Program-made: the position numbers and the translations under genes
Assembly: GCF_048544455.1 (NCBI RefSeq)
Contig: NC_133538.1
Coordinates: 142,659,922 to 142,723,921, forward strand
DNA length: 64,000 nt
Direction: 5' to 3'
Source: Silene latifolia
Taxonomy: Eukaryota > Streptophyta > Magnoliopsida > Caryophyllales > Caryophyllaceae
Notes under the pieces: generated by a model
What the model was told of the DNA's origin: nothing
Seen by the model: the letters and a program-made list of their open reading frames with translations, nothing else
Databases searched by the model: none
Shown here: positions 45,056 through 57,627 of the stretch, piece by piece
How the letters are laid out: every line of letters begins with the position of its first letter
How positions within the stretch are numbered: position 1 is the first letter of the stretch

Positions 45056-46440
45056 CTAGTCCTTGATCCCTTTGATGGTCTGCCTCCATCCTGAGGTAGT
45101 CCTCTGAGGATCTACGCCAGTGATGAAGGTTGGTGAATCGAATTGTCCTTTATTAACTTCGTTAACGAGAGGAGTACATTCTAGAGCGAGACTCCCGATT
45201 TGAATTTCATTCTTCGGGTTTGGCAATAATTCAAAGCAATCCACAAATATTTCCCTGATAAACACCTCTTTCAAGAGACATGGGCGGATAAGATGGGAAT
45301 AATCGACATTGTCTTCGACAGAAACAAAGTTAGCGTGATCGCCAAATGGATTGGTGATGTTATTGGGTTTAACAGTTGGGATCGGGAGTGTTCCATTCTC
45401 AATCAAGTCTTGGATTTTGTGCTTCAGTCGATAGCACCTTTCAATATCATGGCCTTTCCCTTGATGAAAGGCACAATAGGCATTTGGTTTATACCATTTA
45501 CCTTGTTGTTCAGCGGGTGGGTCCGGAGTTGGACCAATAGGCTTTTGCTTTCCTTGGGCTATAGCCTTTGGAGAGCGTATGTATAAGTGCATCCGATATT
45601 GGTGAATGCCCTCGGAGCTTGGCGCTGCGGCTTCTTCGATTGCCCTTCTAAGAGATTGACAGTTTCAACAAAGTGGGACGTTGTTTGTGCTATCGTCTTA
45701 GAGGACGAGTCCCCCTGGTATCCTTTTGGCTTTTCAGCTTCTGCCATTCTGACATCATCTTCTACCTTTATCCCGATTCTTATCAATTCTTTGAAAGAGC
45801 CAAAATTCTGGTATTTCAGAGCATTACGGTAAACAGGTCGTAGATTCTTTACGAACTTATCTACCATTTCAACTTCATCAGGCTTCTTGGCTAATTTCAC
45901 GCTTTCAGCGCGCCATCTTGCAAGGAATTCAGTAAAGCCTTCTTTGTCTTTCTGTGTCATCACCTCCAATGTTCTTATGTTGGTTTGAATCTCGACATTA
46001 ATAGCATAGTGCTTACAGAACTCCACCGTAATATCTTCGAAAGTGGGACAGTTCTTAAGGTCAAGATTGTAGAACCACGCCTTCGAGTGTTCATCCAGAG
46101 ATTGAGCGAAAATTTCAGAGAGCATTTCAGCAGGTACTCCTTTCAGTGCTAAGTACCCCTTATAGGCCTTAACATAGTGGACCGGATCTTATGTGCCCTT
46201 AAACTTTGGGATATCAGTGAGCACCATGTTTGTGGGCAACTTATCCTGAACCGGGGCATAGGTCCTAGCATTTTCGTAGTGGATGTTCTTCCCCTGGGAG
46301 AGTTTCAGACGGTCTTCAATGAATTTGAACCGTTTCTCCCGATCAGTCAGAGGTGGGGTGGAGGAATCTTCACCCAGCTTGGATTCGATCACATCCATTC
46401 TGGCCCTCATGAGGTTCACGGCCTCAGTGAGTTTGTTAAA
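45056..46440 (-). pseudogene. gag: Tat-like gag, broken
   Basis: From about 46419 (MNLMRARMDVIESKLG) the frame runs to IPKFKGT, meets a stop at 46187, and continues with DPVHYVKAYKGY. The Retrotrans_gag core follows: AWFYNLDLKNCPTFEDI, EFLARWRAESVKL and FVKNLRPVYRNAL. A frameshift near 45575 leads to the last part, with PNAYCAFHQGKGHDIERCYR, a zinc-knuckle-like C-x-x-H-x-x-x-x-H-x-x-x-x-C, and LKHKIQDLIENG. The tail to 45056 has no protease motif. It is clearly a Ty3/gypsy Gag and not a copia one. Confidence 0.82.
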
Positions 46441-47552
46441 AGCATCTTACATTGCTTGAAGTCGGGTTTTTGGCGGCCTTTCTACAAGAAAACCCCGAAC
46501 TGAGTCAATATTCAAATGCAAGAGCCCCTGCACACTTAAGGACACGACACCAACTTGACTCAAGCAAAGACTCGACTTAAGACTAACTAACCAAAAGGTT
46601 CGACTCACGGTTGGATTTAGACCTCGATTCATTTTAGACTCGACAAAACGACATGACTCAAGCTGTCATAGCTCGATTCTAAACTGGACTCGGTGTGACT
46701 AAACCCGTGATTGGACTAACATAGCCCATAAGTTTAAGTGAAACGCCCTAAAATGGCCTAGCTTGGACGTTTCTGTGTACTATCCTGGACCAATTAGTCG
46801 ACCCACATGACTCGAATCCCAAGAGGTGAGCTTGGGTGACCCAGCAGGGTCGTGTTCTAGATACTTAGGACGAAACACGCCTAGCCAAACACGGCCAAGA
46901 CCCGGACACGACTCGACGCATTTCATGCTTGGTTAAGGTTCGAGAAACATTTTGGATTGAATTTGAAAGAGACGAAAAAATCGATTTGAAAGTGAGATTT
47001 AAAATGGGCAGCATGCCGGCTATAAAAGCTCATTTTGGGCCGAAAAATCTAGTCCTACTTGGGCAGCATTCCACGTTTTTAAAACCATGTTATTTTGAAA
47101 GTAAGTTGTTCAAAAGTTCGGTTTTGAAATTGATATGGAAAATTTGAAAAGACTCGGGAAATTCACCTTGCACATTGTCATTCTCACGTTATAAGGATGT
47201 ATGTTCCTAGACATTTCTAAGTCTCGGCAAGTCTTCTATAAGAAGGTCTATGCCCTCCATCCTTTTGGGTCTAATAGAGCAAGGGCCTTTAGGTAGAGTA
47301 CCTAGAAGAGCATCCCCACCATCAAGAACCACAACGAGGCGGAGCGGAAGCAAGCAATGTGCAAGCACCTGGCATAGTGGGACGTCGCCCCCCACGCGTC
47401 ACAAAGAAGCGCTGGGACGGCCCGGGAAAGTCCTTAAGGGTTTATGCATGAATCGTAGCACTACGAGTAATGTTTTACTTTCTAATACTTTCTTTTCAAG
47501 TTTCACCTCGGAGGAAAAGACCCTAGAAACAAAGTGTAACTAGTCCTCTTTT
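46441..47552 (-). other. Leader of the Tat-like element
   Basis: The stretch between primer site and gag holds no recognisable frame. It contains a GC-rich segment at about 47320-47430 and many ACTCGA and GACTCG words on the plus strand, without the phased palindromes seen in the chromoviruses. Confidence 0.5.
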
Positions 47553-47570
47553 TCCCAAATAGTCGCCAAA
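47553..47570 (-). other. Primer-binding site of the Tat-like element
   Basis: TCCCAAATAGTCGCCAAA is the reverse complement of TTTGGCGACTATTTGGGA. TGGCGACT at the start is the hallmark of Tat/Ogre primer sites; the rest has diverged. Confidence 0.7.
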
Positions 47571-47574
47571 TCAG

Positions 47575-50500
47575 TGGACAACACCCGCTTGGAGGCGCGT
47601 CCGCGGGATCCACACTAGGCATTATCGACTCGAGGTTCTTTCGAATCGAATTGAGACAAATTAGAGTCGCCACCAAGTTTTATGGGAACTTGGAACCGTT
47701 CAAGTCAACTTTACACCTTTCATCGAAAAGCATAAAGCCAATCGACTACGAGTGATTAAAGATAAAGACTTGTACCCTATATAACTCGATTTGAATGACT
47801 CTCGTAATCCAATGGTATTTAGACGGATCCACAAACCATAGATCTTGAGTAAGGGGTGAGGGTACGTGTTAGGAAGCCCATAAGGACACCTAACCCCACC
47901 CGTCAATAACGGCCTCTACTAAGTCAAGTATCGGATTTCAAACAAGGTCGTAGCTACTGCGATATATGATATGCAAACATCGTTTTAAAACCCTAACATG
48001 TGAGGTTTCTATGTCGATTTAGATGCAACTAAACTAACTTTGTCAAAGTTGTAATTTAGCATGTGGGTTGAAACAAACAAGGCTTGATGGGAATGGGGGA
48101 GCCGTTGGGATCTACCCTATTACAACCCAGGCATTTCATGCCGACACAACGAGAAATTAGAGATACAACTCGATCTAAATACAATTGCTATATACGACAC
48201 CACACACGACACATGGCCATTCGGCCTAGGAAAACGTGCACAAAGGGGTGGCCCACGGTTTATATAACCCACGGCCTTGGGTCACTCCTCATAATGCGTG
48301 CTTTCGCTTAATCTCATCGAATTAGACATTAGGGCACACACCAAAGTAGAGGTGATCATGGGCCGGGCCGGGCCGGGTTTGGGCCGGGCCCAAGCATTAA
48401 ATTAAGCCCAAGTGTGCGGGTCGGGCCGGGCCGGGCTACAAGTGCGGGCCTATTTTGTCGGCCCAAACCCGGCCCATGCGGGCTTAAGCGGGCTTTCGGG
48501 CCGATACGGGCCAATTCGGGCTAAATATTTTTTCTCTTAAAATAAGTTTAGAAATCCCCTTTTGAAGTTATAATACTTTGTGTATTTGTTATCAAAAATT
48601 TCGTATAGAATTGTCTGATTTTTTTCGAGTATTGCAATTAAGAAGTAGTAACCTAATGTAGCTTTTATGATATTGCTTGAGGTGACTTATACAAACTAAA
48701 TGCACAATTTTTAATAGTGTAATAATATATTTTAGTGCGGTGCTCACTGTATATTGTTGTAATTTTGTAATTGATTTGATATTTGTTTTTCTTTAGGCTC
48801 AAAAACATTGACTTAGCACGCCGATAATGGTAAATAATTTATCGGCACTAATATGATACAAAATCATTAGCTCATTTTTTATCATATAAATACTGGTGAA
48901 GGAAAATACTAAGCCTTATCAAACTAATACATGTAAACAAGTTATTACGGCTTATTTACAATACAACAATTGATTGGTTAATTATTTTACTTAATGCTTA
49001 TTAACATTCTTAAATTATACATATTTATAAATTTTGCATATGTTCGGGCCGGGCCGGGCCAAAATTCGGGCCGTAAAGGTGGCCCAAACCCGGCCCTATT
49101 ATATTGAATCGGGCCATGGGCTTCGGGCCGTGGGCTTTTCGGGCCTAAAATCGAGGCCCAAGCCCGGGAAAAAATCGGGCTGGGCCGGGTCGGGCTAGCG
49201 GGCCTGGGCCATATGATCAGCTCTACACCAAAGCATGCATTAACATAAATCGGGCCATGTCGCTTTAAACAACATGCGATTTACTACGCTCCTACATGAA
49301 TTGGAGTACAACTATCTAACCAAATAAGACTAAGGTTTTTGTAAATCCTTTGACTCGACCAAATAGAAAACTAATTACAAACGAATTACAAGAAACGACT
49401 CGATAAACAAAAGGTAATTACAAAATACGAAACAACGATGAACAAATGATATAAAGAAGAAGCAAGAAAGACAAAAGACACGGCCACACCCACGGCCAAG
49501 CCATGGCCACCCTAGTTCCTAGGTTAGGTTCATTAGGTTAGATAGATTTGCAAAGCGATATGGGATATACATTAGAAATCGATGATAAAAGAGGTCAGAA
49601 GGCTTCGCCTAAAACCGAGTGTTCTACACGGCCTAAAGGGTCAAATTAGGTCAAGTTCGCTAATTAAATTAACTCGTCGAGTGTTAATAATAAGGTGCTA
49701 ATCACGCACTCTTATACTAGCGAGAAATCAGGTGAAAAGAGAGATGCATTCAATTAGGTTATAGAATTGTTAGCCGATTTTAATGCTTGTGTCGAAGCAC
49801 CCTAACATGTCTAATTAGGTTATTAAAATGATCTAATGTCGTCTAAATGAGTCATATGTTAACAATCAGAGGTCTAACTAACATGCGAAGGGTCCTAGGG
49901 CAGGTCGAATTGAACGAAACAAGCGAGGGGTCAAAAGCGAGGAACGAAGTTAGAATCCATTTTATTAATGCCCTACCTTGAACACGAGGATATGTAAATG
50001 AGAAGGGGGATACGACCGACCGATGTGGTGGATTTATTTCCCGACTCAAGTCAACGCGGGTGTTCATGGTGGTACTTTAACTCATACTCAGACTAAACTA
50101 GTTTCATAGTTAACGATATCAAACGACGCAAAACGATAAACAATGTAAAACGAACAATGAAAAAACAAACATAAAAAGAACGAAATAAAAGGGAGAAGAG
50201 GAGGATTTGATGCACCCTCAACCTACATGTATCGTTGAAACCGTCTTGGGTCGTAATCGACCGTAGATTTTATCTCGAGAGGCCGTCGTCAACGAAAGAA
50301 CAAAGCAACAAACACGTTTTTTGTAAATCTGGACAGCAACTTTCAAACTGCAATTTCTCACTCGTTTCACGGTGAAAATTAGATTTAAAAGATGTTTTGA
50401 AAACTAGAAAGACAGTAGAATAAAGATCTTAAATCAAACCACGCTCGTTCTAAGTTATTGGGCACAAAAAACGAGCACAAACAGAACTGGACAGACAGGA

Positions 50501-51614
50501 AAAGCCGCGAAAACAGAGTGTATGACACTCTATTTTTCGAGGGGATTCGTGTACTCTCAAGGTCAATTTGGCTCGTGAATCTTTGTCTAAGATGTAGATG
50601 GGTGTTATATGGTTAATTAGGAACAAGAAACTCGAGTTTTAATGGAGATTCGAAGGGGAAACGAATGGTATTTCGAGAGAGACACAAACTGTTTCTCAGT
50701 TTGGATGTCTCGGTTTTGTCGAGAGTTTTGAGAGGCAATTAGGGTTTGTTTTTGGAGATTAATGCTGGTGAGTGACGGTAGTATGTATGGAGAACTTAGA
50801 GGAATGAAAGTATGGCAGAGAGGAGGTATTTATAGGGAGTTAAAGTAGGGTAAAAGAGAGCAACAAGCAGTCGGGCTCCCTGTTTCGCTGCTGCTGTCCA
50901 GCAGCTTTCGTGAGCTCGTGTAGGGTTTAGGATGGGTGTTTCTTGGTGGTTAAGCTAGGGTAATATGGGTAGGATACTAGGGTATGGTTTAGGGTTAATG
51001 GGCACGGGTTTAACTGGTGTTTGGAGCGGGTTTGGGGCTTGGCGAAGCTGAACACGGGTAAGGGAAAGGGTTGGTTGTGTGGGCTGTTTGGGACGGGTTA
51101 TTAGCTGGATTGGAGGGAGTTTGGACATGGGCTTGCATGGGGTTAGGGCCTGGTTATGAGGATGAGTGATGGGTTGGGTTATGGGTCAAGAGTTGGTTCG
51201 AGTTTGCTTCGAAAATCGTGCCCAAATCAAGTTGAAAACGAGCTCAAAATCGCGTATAAAACCATCGTAAAAAATCGAGTTCTTCAAATACGGTTTATAA
51301 ACGATATAAATCGATTTTTCAAATCAAATAACTAAAGAATGATTTTTCAAATCAAAAATATATTTTATTTTCAATAAAATAAATTTAAGAAAATAAAATC
51401 AAATTAAAACAATAAAATGAATTCACTTTAAAAAGAACATTTAATTTAAATATCATTTAAATTAATAAAATACTTCGTCGACAACGCTCATTCTACATCG
51501 TAAAACGAGCCCAAATAATGACAATGGCAACTAAAGAATACATGTGTCCTATCAACATCGGGTGTTTGTCGGGTTCTCTATAAATTCCAATATCGACGGA
51601 TACGGGTATCTACA
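47575..51614 (-). repeat. 5' LTR of the Tat-like element, interrupted
   Basis: It begins TGGACAACACCCGC and ends ATACGGGTATCTACA on the plus strand. Removing the hAT insertion (48347-49225 plus one 8-bp duplicate) leaves about 3,153 bp, close to the other LTR. A short deletion near 48070 removes a segment present at about 39270 in the other copy. Confidence 0.82.
48347..49225. mobile_element. hAT-like element, copy B, TSD CACCAAAG
   Basis: It begins TAGAGGTGATCATGGGCC and, reversed from the right, TAGAGCTGATCATATGGCCC. CACCAAAG is duplicated at 48339-48346 and 49226-49233. The other LTR of the host element has a single CACCAAAG at the matching place, which confirms the insertion. Subterminal GGGCCGGGCCGGG tracts are dense on both sides of an AT-rich, non-coding core. 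Its ends match copy A at 20768-22439. Confidence 0.9.
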
Positions 51615-51619
51615 CTTCC

Positions 51620-54600
51620 AAATTCAAATAAAGGAACAAGTCATTAATGATAACTAAAATAGTTGACTGTCTCAGACTCAGATGATAACATGTCCCCAAA
51701 TAGATGAATCTTTCATCATCACTTTGCTCGTAACATCTTCGTTATACCTGCATAAATAATCTTATCTGGGTGAAAAAACCAGATACACCCATCAAACATG
51801 ATTGGATATATAAAAGAATAATTAACCTTAGACAAACCCAAATGAGAAGTTTAACCTTACCAACACGCCGAGTGTTAAAACTAGTACTAGATTTTCCTTA
51901 TGTGTCAAAACTCTTAACAAATTAACGACTAAAAAATTTAACTTTATGTTTGTTATTATTTCTTTGAGTTTGACTTTTGGAGCTTCTTAATTAACTGAAA
52001 CAATGCCCTTAAATATTTTCTTAATGTCGCCTTATATAATCACTAAACATGCATTTTGAATGTACTACTCCTCAAATCACGTGAGTCCACACGATATTTT
52101 AATCCTTAGCTTACGAATAACAATTATACATTCTCAAAGTAATGTTTTGATTATCGCGACCCCGAAATAAGTATTTATATTATCTTACCATTCATTTAAT
52201 AAATGGTTTCATCCGAATTGAGAATGTAACCGAATATGACAGATATAATGAGCATAAATGTCAATTGAATGAACAAAACAATATCCTTATATTAATAAAT
52301 TCAAATAATTAAAGTGTCCTTGCAAAATTAATATTTAGTTAGTGAACATAAATATTAACTAGTTAAAGACATCACTCTTTAGTAATTGTAATCAATATTT
52401 GACGATAAGCTCACGTTGAATACTAAGCCTTCCTTTGGGCCGACTTAATATTCACATGAAAATCCAAATAACAGTCACATATTTATTACCCAACGTGTAT
52501 ATGCAATTCAGACAAATAATGGTCTTCTTTTGGGCCGACCATTATTCGCATGAATTACACACACTAAACCAAAAATTGAATTTATTCACCCTAACAAACT
52601 GTATGGGCATAATCCTTATGAGTGTCATAAACATAATGATACTCCCTTAATTTGATTTTCAGATTCAAATATTGGCATCCCCATCAACACAAGAAACCTA
52701 GCACAACATTAAGTTTAGTCTTTGGACATAAAATTAACTTGTAAGTGGTCATCTTGATGTAGTAATCAAGTATTAACAATAAATTCCTATCAAACATTAA
52801 GCGCCTTCCTTTGAGCCGACTTAATATTCACATGGAAATCTTACAATTGTTACATACTTACCACCACAAGCATAATTGAATTTCGGCCAAATAATAGCCT
52901 TCCTTTGGGCCAACCATTATCCGCATGAAACTCAATCACACACTGTAGTCATAATTAATATTCTAAATCATTTAACTTACACAATATAGGTTACTTTGGC
53001 AACTTATTGTGTCGATCAAACAACCTAAAATATTAGACCCGTTATTATAAATCCGTTTAGCCAATTATTAAATCTGAAAACACAAGTCCTTAATTGACAA
53101 GTGACTTAACCTTTAGTGATAATATACAAAACTATATCAAAATAGTTCCTTAGTCATATAATTCTCTAAAATTGATAGATCATACAAGTATATATGTATT
53201 CTTATTTTCACTTGTCCAAGCCCTGAACATTGCTTAAAATTTATGGACACATAATTATACTATATCAATAAATCAAACAAACCAGAAGCATATTTATTAA
53301 GCTTAACATGCAAAAATTACCAAAAGGCACACCCAAGATCAATCAGATAAATGTCAAAGCACATCAACCATATATATATATACACAAAATCTCATTATAG
53401 ACGGTAATTATCCGTCTATAACTAAAGACGGATCAAGTAACATACCATATTACGCATAAGACAAACAACAACTTGCGTGGTGGGGCCCAAAAATGTCACC
53501 ACTTTAAGGGTATTTGACCCGTCTCTTGCTATAGACGGATATATCCGTCTATAGCAAGACTAGCTGATATATATATATGCCATAATAGAAGTGCAACTTT
53601 AATAAAATTCGAAAGCTCTGTAACCCGTACCAAATTTACCAGATAATCCATATGTATGTGAGTTCATGACTGAATCCAGCTAAACATTGTCTTTGACCAA
53701 ATAGATACAAAAGTATCACGAGCAATAAAGATAGCACCAAAGATAACACTATAGGAAACATGTTGTATTTGACCTTGTATTAGCTAAATTAGTGTAATTC
53801 CCATGCTATAGCACAGTATTTTTAAGATGGAATTTATAAAGAGGAACTTTTAATACAATTATTTGCATAAATTAAAGCTACTTTTAATTTAATGTTATAA
53901 TATACTAAATATAATAATAGTAAGGAGATAGAAAAGAAAGTTTACTATTAATAATAATACTATAATGTTAAATCGATAAGGGGGAACTAATTTATGAAAT
54001 TAAGTTAGATGTAAAATCTAGTTAAAAAACCTATTAGCCTTATTAAGAAAACTGGTAAAAATAATATACTACGCGTCTAAAAAGACAATTTACAAATTAT
54101 TAAAACTCACATTTTCAATTTCTATTTCCTATAAGAAAATACATAAAAATTGTTATACATTATTTAAAAAATACTCCATACTCCATATACTCCTTATTAC
54201 TAAAATAAAGATTTCATAATTCGAGAGTGTAATTGATATGTTGTAAAATTGCATAATATAGTAGGGGGTAATTGATTGTGATTGCATATTTTCGGGATAA
54301 TATTGTAAAGATTGCATAATTTGAGAGGTTGTTTCCATGTATATAGGATTGCATTTATTCAAAAAGTCAAAGCATACATTTGTTTCCATGTATAGGTTTT
54401 CAATTGATTCAAATCATACGTTAGACTTGACGCAAAAGCAAATTTGATTTAGTAAAAGTCGACGGCCCAACTTAGATTGGCCCATCAAAGAGTAGTGTAA
54501 GTTAGGCGGGAAAACTACTTGAGAATTTTATTCTCTTAGTAGTAAGGGAGATTCATAAACCGAATAGGATGGTGCTCAATAAAAGATTTTACGCCAAAAC

Positions 54601-55030
54601 CTTAAAACTGGTTACTTAATCTCAATTATGACAATAGCACCATATTAAAAGCAGCCATAGATATTGATGCAACATACCAAATAAAAACTAATGGTTGTAA
54701 CTTTATGCAATTGTGACGATCTAACAACTTTTACGATGTTTGTAGTTTTATTATAATAAATACAAAATCAACACCTGACGACCAAATCAGAATTCTTTAA
54801 AGCAAAATTTACCATAAAACTTACTGTACTACATACACATACCATCATAATTGCGTCATATTGTAGGCAAATCACATCCCAACTTGTAAGCACTAAGCAG
54901 TCATGCAAAAACAACTTTCAACCAAAGATTCTATCACCGAAACAAAAATTAATTCCAAATCGATGGACAGCATATCCAATTCATGAATAGGCTTGAAATG
55001 TACACAAATACAAATAATTTAATATGAAGG
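51620..55030 (-). other. 5' interior of the copia element, decayed
   Basis: No usable gag frame remains. CTTCCTTTGGGCCGACTTAA and TTGGGCC(G/A)ACCATTAT blocks occur twice, near 52428/52517 and 52805/52895, showing a duplication of about 378 bp. The rest, to the primer site, is AT-rich with nothing recognised apart from the MITE at 53389. Confidence 0.5.
53389..53568. mobile_element. Small MITE with palindromic ends, about 180 bp
   Basis: Both ends carry TATAGACGG-N-CCGTCTATA palindromes followed by an outward-pairing GACGG(A/G)TCAA arm. The left reads CATTATAGACGGTAATTATC and the right, reversed, GTCTTGCTATAGACGGATAT. The exact borders and duplication are unclear. It codes for nothing. Confidence 0.65.
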
Positions 55031-55044
55031 TGATTCTAATACCA
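55031..55044 (-). other. Decayed primer-binding site of the copia element
   Basis: TGATTCTAATACCA is the reverse complement of TGGTATTAGAATCA, which differs from the tRNA-Met type TGGTATCAGAGCCA by C-to-T and G-to-A changes expected from methylation-driven decay. It stands two bases from the LTR. Confidence 0.78.
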
Positions 55045-55046
55045 CT

Positions 55047-55524
55047 TGTTAGAATTAATTCGAATAGAGATCCTAAAATTCATACTAAATTACTCAGTAT
55101 AAATTGTAGAGCGGAAGCATACCTAATTACATGACGAATGGTTTGGATGAACCGCCTGAAGGGACGGTCTTCGGATTAAGTCTTCTAATAGACACACATA
55201 CCAGATGAATCTCTCTACTGATGGGATAGGGGAGAGATTAGGTTATTGTGTACTACTAGTGACCATAACCCAGCAGGTGACTATATATAGTCTCCTTAGT
55301 CTAATGCGTCCATCATGCATTAGAAACCTAATGTATATCTACACTTAGATAATAGACTGGCCCAAACTTTTTTAGACGTTTGTAAATAATAAGCTCGTAT
55401 AATGTATACCGTAGTGAATCACCTTATTTTGGGCTAACTTTAACTGATAGCACATAAATACAATTAGTACCGAACAAATTATTTGTCCACATATATTATC
55501 GTATTTAAGTCCATATTTTTTACA
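55047..55524 (-). repeat. 5' LTR of the copia element
   Basis: On the plus strand it begins TGTTAGAATTAATTCG and ends TTTTTTACA, next to AATAG. Length equals the other LTR. Confidence 0.88.
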
Positions 55525-55529
55525 AATAG

Positions 55530-56342
55530 AGGTTATTTTCTTGACAAAAAAAAAAGAAGAATTAAAAAACTACTTTGGTTCTTAGAAATTAGAATAAGGT
55601 ATGCGATATTGCTCCAAAAAAATACGAATAACATTTATTCAATTTTAAATTAAAAAAATTTGGTCAAACAATATATTGTAAGGAGTAGCATTTAAGGAAA
55701 AGAAAGGTCATTAATAAATGCAATATATTATCGAAAAAAAAATATATATAAAGACAATTTATATATAGAGTGAACATAATAGAATTCAGATTCGAATATA
55801 GTATGGCGTACCGCACAATGAGAATATAATAGCCTTTATCACTATGTTGTTTCCACTAATATTTTGGCATCGTTTTTATTGGATCTCTCTTAAGCTCAAG
55901 ACGGGTCAAATATCATACCGTTTAAAAATCATTTGATGTAGTTGAAATAACTAAGTTTTGGGTTATTTGATTAAGTAGTGCGTGTATAAAACAAATATAT
56001 CAAATTTCTTTATGCACAAATGATATATATTTGATCGTTTTAAACTTAAGACAGATATATACAAATGGTATATATTTACTCGTGACGTGTTACAATTCTG
56101 ATATCAATTACTCCGTATTATTAAGGAGATAATATTAACACATGTCAATAATGTGAGACAGAAAAGGACTTAAAAAGAGGAGGGGGGGTTTCTTTCGAAC
56201 AACACATACCACCATGATAGAGTATAATCAGTATGAAAACTATATGCTAATATAAGAAAATTGGCGAAGTCCTCTTATAAGCCTTACCATCCCAATATCA
56301 AAGAAACCATAGAAAACCACAATAACCTAGTAAGCTATCTAG
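55530..56342. other. AT-rich non-coding DNA
   Basis: I see no gene. It separates the copia element from chromovirus copy 2. Confidence 0.55.
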
Positions 56343-56347
56343 ATAAT

Positions 56348-57624
56348 TGTAATACTACGGTTTTCTATGTCTGTGGGTACTCTATCGAGTGGGACTTACT
56401 CTGTCGAGTAAGTAGCTTTTTACGCAAAACAGTAGCTGACCTGATGAGTACTCGATCGAGTACGTGTGTTACTCGATCGAGTAAGGGGCACTCGATCGAG
56501 TAAGTGTGTTTTACGGCATTGTTTAGCCGGGTTTTGTTAATAACGCGAGATTAATATAAAAGGCTTCCGTCACTATTTCCTAAACACTTTTATCATCCTA
56601 AAACCTTTCAAGAGAAGATTAAAAGTTACGTTGTTCGCATCTCTCGCATTATTAGAAAATCCCAAGGCTAGGATCGTCAGATTGTCTCGTTCGTTACACC
56701 GTTGTGATCGTTGCGTCAAGGGTAAGCTTCTTGTATAATTTTTATAGTATTTCGTTGAGTTTGGTTAAACCCTAATTGGGTAGATTTGGGGGATTTGGGA
56801 GTATTATGATGTGTTGGTAGTAATTGTATGTATACATATTATAGGAGGAGGATTCGTAGAGGAGAAGTTCTGATTAGCTGCTAGACGATCTCGTGTGATT
56901 GCTATTCCAGGTAGGGTTTCCCTACTTAGTATTGATTACATGGTTGTGTTGGTAATTAACTGTTGTTGTATATCATATTGACATTGGAATTGATTTGGTG
57001 ATTGTTGGTAGTGTGATGTGATTATCATATAACTGTCTGTGGTTTGCGAGGTGCGTCCTCGGCTGAGTGGAGTCATCACTTGCGGGAGTGGCTTTACGCC
57101 CTTGATTCACCCTCTGTGGAACCCGCCACAGGAGGGGATGTGCACATTAAGGAACATGGGTTTATCGCTCGGATGAGATGAGCGGGGCTTAGGTGGGAAC
57201 GGCTGCGGTCCCCCACTGGCGGTGTGGAATGCTTGTTGCGACTGTTTGTTTTGTGTAATCAGTACTAACCTCGTTTAGATGTTTTAAAAAATTGTGGTGA
57301 TCCATTCGGGGATGGTGAGCAGTTATTGAGGAGGTATGAGTTGATGCGCATGGGATAGCTGGGTTGAGTCATCACGAGCTGTTTTAGAAGTCTTCCGCTG
57401 TGTCGAACATTCTTTTATTTTGGATTAGTTGGTTGATAGTTTTGAGAACATTTGTATTGTAGTTTATCAGTTTTGGTTTTTGGTTTTGTATCACTTTAAA
57501 CTTAATTATTAAAGTACGTTTCTTTATGGTCTATTTGATATTCATTGCCTCGGGTAATCGAGAGGGTAGCACTTCCATGCCTTAAGTGGTTCTGGTAAGG
57601 CACTTGGAGTATGGAGGTGTTACA
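56348..57624 (+). repeat. 5' LTR of chromovirus copy 2
   Basis: It shares the layout of copy 1: palindromes near the start (56450, 56471, 56490), the dyad GTAGGGTTTCCCTAC at 56911-56925, a GC-rich block at about 57050-57230, and GTGGTGATCCATTCGGGGAT near 57293. Confidence 0.9.
56450..56501. repeat. Phased ACTCGATCGAGT palindromes, copy 2 LTR
   Basis: Three perfect copies start at 56450, 56471 and 56490, steps of 21 and 19 bp, the same as the first three in copy 1. Two weaker ones lie upstream. Confidence 0.95.
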
Positions 57625-57627
57625 AAG

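Larger units (their letters stand above)
38772..51614 (-). mobile_element. Gag-only Ty3/gypsy element, Tat/Ogre-like, TSD CTTCC
   Basis: Two LTRs of about 3.15 kb (38772-41947 and 47575-51614, the latter lengthened by a hAT insertion) are flanked by CTTCC (38767-38771, 51615-51619). The primer site TTTGGCGACTATTTGGGA on the minus strand resembles the TGGCGACT site of Tat/Ogre elements, thought to pair with tRNA-Arg. The 5.6-kb interior has a broken gag but no protease, RT or integrase. Long LTRs with gag alone match the description of TR-GAG type non-autonomous elements. Confidence 0.82.
23525..55524 (-). mobile_element. Ty1/copia element expanded to 32 kb by nested insertions, TSD AATAG
   Basis: Two 478-bp LTRs (23525-24002 and 55047-55524) share sequence from TGTTAGAATTAAT to TTACA. 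The 5-bp duplication AATAG lies at 23520-23524 and 55525-55529. A decayed tRNA-Met primer site adjoins the right LTR and a polypurine tract adjoins the left one, so the element runs on the minus strand. Copia reverse transcriptase and RNase H fragments appear in the expected order between the inserts. At least six later insertions, some nested again, account for most of the interior. Confidence 0.85.
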
